NCBI GenBank assembly: GCA_022826515.1
Contig: JAJDUT010000114.1
Span: 1 to 64,000, forward strand
Length of the DNA: 64,000 nucleotides
Direction of reading: 5' to 3'
Source: Candidatus Latescibacterota bacterium
Lineage (GTDB): Bacteria; Latescibacterota; UBA2968; UBA8231
The position numbers were made by a program, and so were the translations under genes. Each line of letters begins with the position of its first letter. The first letter of the stretch is position 1. The notes under the pieces are model-generated. The model was not told the DNA's origin and searched no databases. It saw only the letters and a program-made list of their open reading frames with translations. Shown here piece after piece: positions 63,087 to 64,000 of the stretch.

Positions 63087-63115
63087 AGTATAGGCAAAAA
63101 TGGCGATAATGACAA
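63087..63115 (-). promoter_or_regulatory. Sigma70-like promoter of ilvBN
   Basis: On the minus strand TTGTCA (63110-63115), a 17-base spacer and TATACT (63087-63092), each 5/6 to consensus, about 58 bases before the ilvB ATG. The leader is too short for a typical peptide attenuator and I see no leader-peptide hairpin. Confidence 0.75.
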
Positions 63116-63204
63116 GAAGGAGAGAAAAATTTGGACGATTTGTAACGAAAAGGGAGAGAACGTAGGGCTAGGCTTAGAGGCTGTTGCAGGGCGGTAAAGG
63201 TATC

Positions 63205-63234
63205 CGCAGATGAACGCAGATGAGTGCAGATGTA
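63205..63234. repeat. Three 10-base tandem repeats
   Basis: CGCAGATGAA, CGCAGATGAG and TGCAGATGTA follow one another in the 244-base gap between ilvB and the dipeptidase gene. The rest of that gap, apart from the ilvB promoter, shows nothing recognisable. Confidence 0.7.
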
Positions 63235-63272
63235 GGATGGCCTTGCTTGGGGGCGGAATTTCCAGAGAGCTT

Positions 63273-64000
63273 CTAAGAGCGGCTCCACACGTCCTTGAAG
63301 AACCGGATCCAGTTACCGGAGAAAATGCCGGCGATGTCTGCTGGCGAGTAGCCACGGCGCGCGAGAATGGGCTGGAGCTTTTGCAGATCGGCGATGGTGT
63401 TGAGATCGCGCGGGGCTTGCTCGGTGCCGAAGCCGCCGTCGAGATCGGTGCCAATGCCGCAGTGGCGCGAAGTGCCCAAAAGCTGACAGATGTGGTCGAT
63501 GTGGTCGGCCACGGTTGCCAACGTGGCGTTGGTCAGTTGTTCAAAGGCGGGGACTTTGCGCTGCCAGCCCGGGTCGAGCATCCAGGCGTCGAAAGCCGCG
63601 CCGATGACCCCATCGCGCTCGGCGATGGAGCGGATCATTTCGTCGGTGAGCTGGCGCTGGCCGGGGACGAGGGCGCGACAATTGTGGTGCGAAGCGCAGA
63701 CCGGGCCGTCGTACAATTCCAAGAGCTCCCAGTGGGCTTGGTCGGTCAAATGGGTCAAGTCGATGATGATGTCGGCCGCTTTGAGCGCGTCGAGCAGGGG
63801 TTTGGCCGGCGGCAGCAGTCCGCCTTCGGTGCCGGTGCCGTGCGAATAGGTGCTGGTGCCGTAATGCGAGATCGACACTAGGCGCAAGCCGAGCTCGCGC
63901 CATTCGGGCACTTGGTCTGGGCCTAAAATGGGATCGGCACTTTCCATGGCGAGGATCAGGCCGAAGGGGGTCGTTGGGTCGGGGTTTTGCCAAGCGGCGA
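63273..64000 (-). CDS. Membrane dipeptidase (peptidase M19), N-terminal part outside the window
   Basis: A zinc dipeptidase of the renal-dipeptidase family; about 242 C-terminal residues are visible and the rest lies beyond the window edge. Conserved features are the bridging-Glu region LAMESAD, HYGTSTYSHGTG, IDLTHLTD (zinc His), VCASHHNCRALVPGQRQLTDEMI (zinc His and the SH-N-R pattern), GIGTDLDGGFG, and a C-terminal NWIRFFKDVW. In this window the frame continues to the last base without a start, so the visible ATG at 63947 is internal. The natural substrate is unknown. Confidence 0.9.
   Translation of the reverse strand, partial: AAWQNPDPTTPFGLILAMESADPILGPDQVPEWRELGLRLVSISHYGTSTYSHGTGTEGGLLPPAKPLLDALKAADIIIDLTHLTDQAHWELLELYDGPVCASHHNCRALVPGQRQLTDEMIRSIAERDGVIGAAFDAWMLDPGWQRKVPAFEQLTNATLATVADHIDHICQLLGTSRHCGIGTDLDGGFGTEQAPRDLNTIADLQKLQPILARRGYSPADIAGIFSGNWIRFFKDVWSRS

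Noticed and set aside
63205..63234. CRISPR-like array
   Set aside because: The repeat unit is only 10 bases with no spacers, so it is a simple tandem repeat.

Overview
The window comes from a high-GC, Gram-negative-type bacterium that I place, with moderate confidence, in the FCB superphylum or one of its candidate phyla (Latescibacterota-like is my best guess). The reasons are: two PorV/PorQ-family outer-membrane proteins, a PorU-like (peptidase C25/gingipain-fold) protein, several secreted proteins ending in a type IX-style sorting/FlgD-like domain (YPNP...G.Y motif), a TonB receptor with an N-terminal carboxypeptidase-regulatory domain, a fused SecDF, and a LexA-box-like site closer to the Fibrobacter type than to the E. 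coli type. No rRNA, tRNA, CRISPR array, prophage or insertion sequence was seen.

Layout. 1-9.3 kb (minus strand): a housekeeping run, polyprenyl diphosphate synthase - apbE - secDF - CPA2-like membrane protein - yggS - yggT - ileS (cut by the window edge). 9.4-11.1 kb: an enolase-superfamily dehydratase-like gene, a C-terminal relic of a glycolate-oxidase-type FAD subunit, and rpmB. 11.2-22.2 kb (plus): a cell-surface locus with a PorU-like protein, PorV, an M6-protease-like protein with integrin-type repeats, and a peptidase MA / beta-propeller / beta-barrel protein. 22.3-23.9 kb: an AT-richer two-gene restriction-modification island. 24.0-27.1 kb: two tandem small membrane proteins and a secreted M30-like metalloprotease. 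27.1-34.0 kb (minus): lexA - glycerate 2-kinase - PorV-like - era - purD - folB - folK - panC. 34.2-39.1 kb (plus): tilS - ftsH - folP - cdaA. 39.2-46.3 kb (plus): argR - argB - argD - argH, followed by two tandem enolase-superfamily paralogues and a small membrane protein. 46.3-56.3 kb: ligA (minus), cyoE (plus), then a minus-strand run ppdK - parA - parB - SUMF1-type lipoprotein - larB - mobA. 56.5-64 kb: a Gfo/Idh/MocA oxidoreductase, a TonB receptor, ilvB-ilvN, and a truncated M19 dipeptidase.

The most unusual part is the 11.2-27.1 kb surface locus. It holds two consecutive secreted protease homologues whose active sites are visibly altered (C25 Cys to Ser; M6 HExxHxxGxxD to KFxxHxxGxxG), on either side of PorV, together with two secreted zinc-protease homologues that keep HExxH. 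Two of its genes carry near-identical leader and start regions. The same theme of conserved folds with changed signature residues recurs in the diadenylate cyclase (DGA motif read as DRA) and in the CPA2-like transporter (no acidic pair). All functional statements come from reading motifs by eye; no database search was run.
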